Source: Methanospirillum sp.
GTDB taxonomy: Archaea; Halobacteriota; Methanomicrobia; Methanomicrobiales; Methanospirillaceae
Length of the DNA: 6,198 nt
Direction of reading: 5' to 3'
Assembly: GCA_028695895.1 (NCBI GenBank)
Contig: JAQVIE010000083.1
Location: 1-6,198 of the forward strand
In this document: positions 5,773-6,198 of the stretch, piece after piece
Numbering within the stretch: the first letter of the stretch is position 1
Layout of the letters: every line of letters begins with the position of its first letter
The notes under the pieces: generated by a model
Database searches by the model: none
What the model saw: the letters and a program-made list of their open reading frames with translations, nothing else
Told to the model about the DNA's origin: nothing
Position numbers and translations under genes: made by a program

Positions 5773-6198
5773 CAGTCATAAACCGGAACATCACTTACCA
5801 GACCATCAAGTTCTGATGCAGTTAAATCAACACCATAGAAAGATGAATAAAATTCAGATATCTTCTTTTTCAGCTGTTCACTGGAGTATTTCTCCGGGTA
5901 CAGGGTGTGAAGCATCCAGTACAGGCCAGGGATCTGGTTTGTGCCTGGAGGACGATCAAACCAGGAGAATGGTGCAAGGGGTACTCCATATACTCTGCCT
6001 GACTGAACTGCATGGATATCTTTCCAGAGTGGGTCAGTGAGAACTGATGTTGCGAAATTTGAATCACTGGCGATGATTACATCAGGATTCCAGCTTAGCA
6101 CCTGTTCAAGGGAGACTGGTGTCATACCATATCCTGGTGTGACTGTTGTCTCGGCAACGTTTTTTCCGCCACAATAGTCGATAAGCATGGCATGCTGC
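5772..6198 (-). CDS. Class III substrate-binding protein, C-terminal lobe only (5'-truncated by window edge)
   Basis: The frame is open to the window edge, and the residues before the first visible ATG (6188) already fit the family, so that ATG is internal. About 142 codons remain and cover the C-terminal lobe of a PF01497 binding protein. They include LIDYCGGKNVAE (the usual L-I-x-x-A/C-GG-x-N-V segment), SLEQVLSWNPDVIIASD, DPLWKDIHAVQSGRVYGVP, and a final helix pair ending FYSSFYGVDL. The stretch FSWFDRPPGTNQIPGLYWM is reminiscent of archaeal relatives of the MolA oxyanion-binding subgroup, but this is only a resemblance by eye. The missing N-terminal part probably carries a signal peptide, as the homologue at 1701..2747 does; this cannot be seen here. 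It is the first visible gene of an operon with the methyltransferase and a radical SAM fusion, overlapping the former by one base. It is related to, but clearly different from, the binding protein at 1701..2747. Confidence 0.9.
   Translation of the reverse strand, partial: QHAMLIDYCGGKNVAETTVTPGYGMTPVSLEQVLSWNPDVIIASDSNFATSVLTDPLWKDIHAVQSGRVYGVPLAPFSWFDRPPGTNQIPGLYWMLHTLYPEKYSSEQLKKKISEFYSSFYGVDLTASELDGLVSDVPVYD

Noticed and set aside
5675..6040. Plus-strand frame of 121 codons with a hydrophobic N-terminus
   Set aside because: It is antisense to the methyltransferase start and the binding-protein end. The hydrophobic stretch is the reverse complement of the Lys/Asn-rich methyltransferase N-terminus.
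1..6198. tRNA, rRNA, CRISPR arrays, insertion sequences
   Set aside because: Genes fill nearly the whole window; the two gaps (109 and 76 nt) show no tRNA fold, spaced repeats, transposase or terminal inverted repeats.

Overview
The window appears to come from a methanogenic archaeon, most plausibly a member of the Methanomicrobiales such as Methanospirillum. The evidence is indirect. Base composition is moderately AT-rich, three starts carry GGTGA or AGGAG Shine-Dalgarno sites, oligo-T tracts follow a gene end, and the repertoire combines class III (iron/cobalamin-type) binding proteins with radical SAM enzymes. No marker gene fixes the taxonomy. Every gene I can support lies on the minus strand, so transcription runs from high to low coordinates. 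The first gene (5772..6198) is cut at its 5' end by the window edge and the last (1..1681) is cut at its 3' end.

In transcription order the genes are: (1) the C-terminal lobe of a class III substrate-binding protein (5772..6198); (2) a class I SAM-dependent methyltransferase (5113..5772); (3) a radical SAM protein with a C-terminal substrate-binding-protein-like domain (3359..5116); (4) a 141-residue protein of unknown function (2857..3282); (5) a complete secreted class III substrate-binding lipoprotein (1701..2747); (6) a second radical SAM/binding-domain fusion, paralogous to the first (1..1681). Genes 1-3 are joined by TGATG and ATGA start-stop overlaps and must be one operon. Genes 5 and 6 are 19 nt apart and are probably a second transcription unit. 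The 109-nt gap before gene 5 is AT-rich and carries inverted repeats. The 76-nt gap between genes 3 and 4 carries oligo-T runs.

The most unusual content is the pair of fusions. Each has a PflA/AmmeMemoRadiSam-like radical SAM core: an N-terminal four-Cys ribbon, CX3CX2C, an NEPT motif, and a C-terminal Cys ribbon. It is followed by what looks like the connecting helix and C-terminal lobe of a periplasmic class III binding protein. There is no signal peptide, so the fused lobe should be cytoplasmic. Both fusions sit in the same operon as a genuine class III binding protein, which looks like a duplicated [binding protein + radical SAM/binding-lobe] module, with a methyltransferase inserted in one copy. 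My inference is that the exported binding proteins capture a metal complex, metallophore or tetrapyrrole-like ligand, and that the cytoplasmic radical SAM enzymes (and the methyltransferase) modify the same or a related ligand after import. The sequence does not identify the ligand or the reaction.
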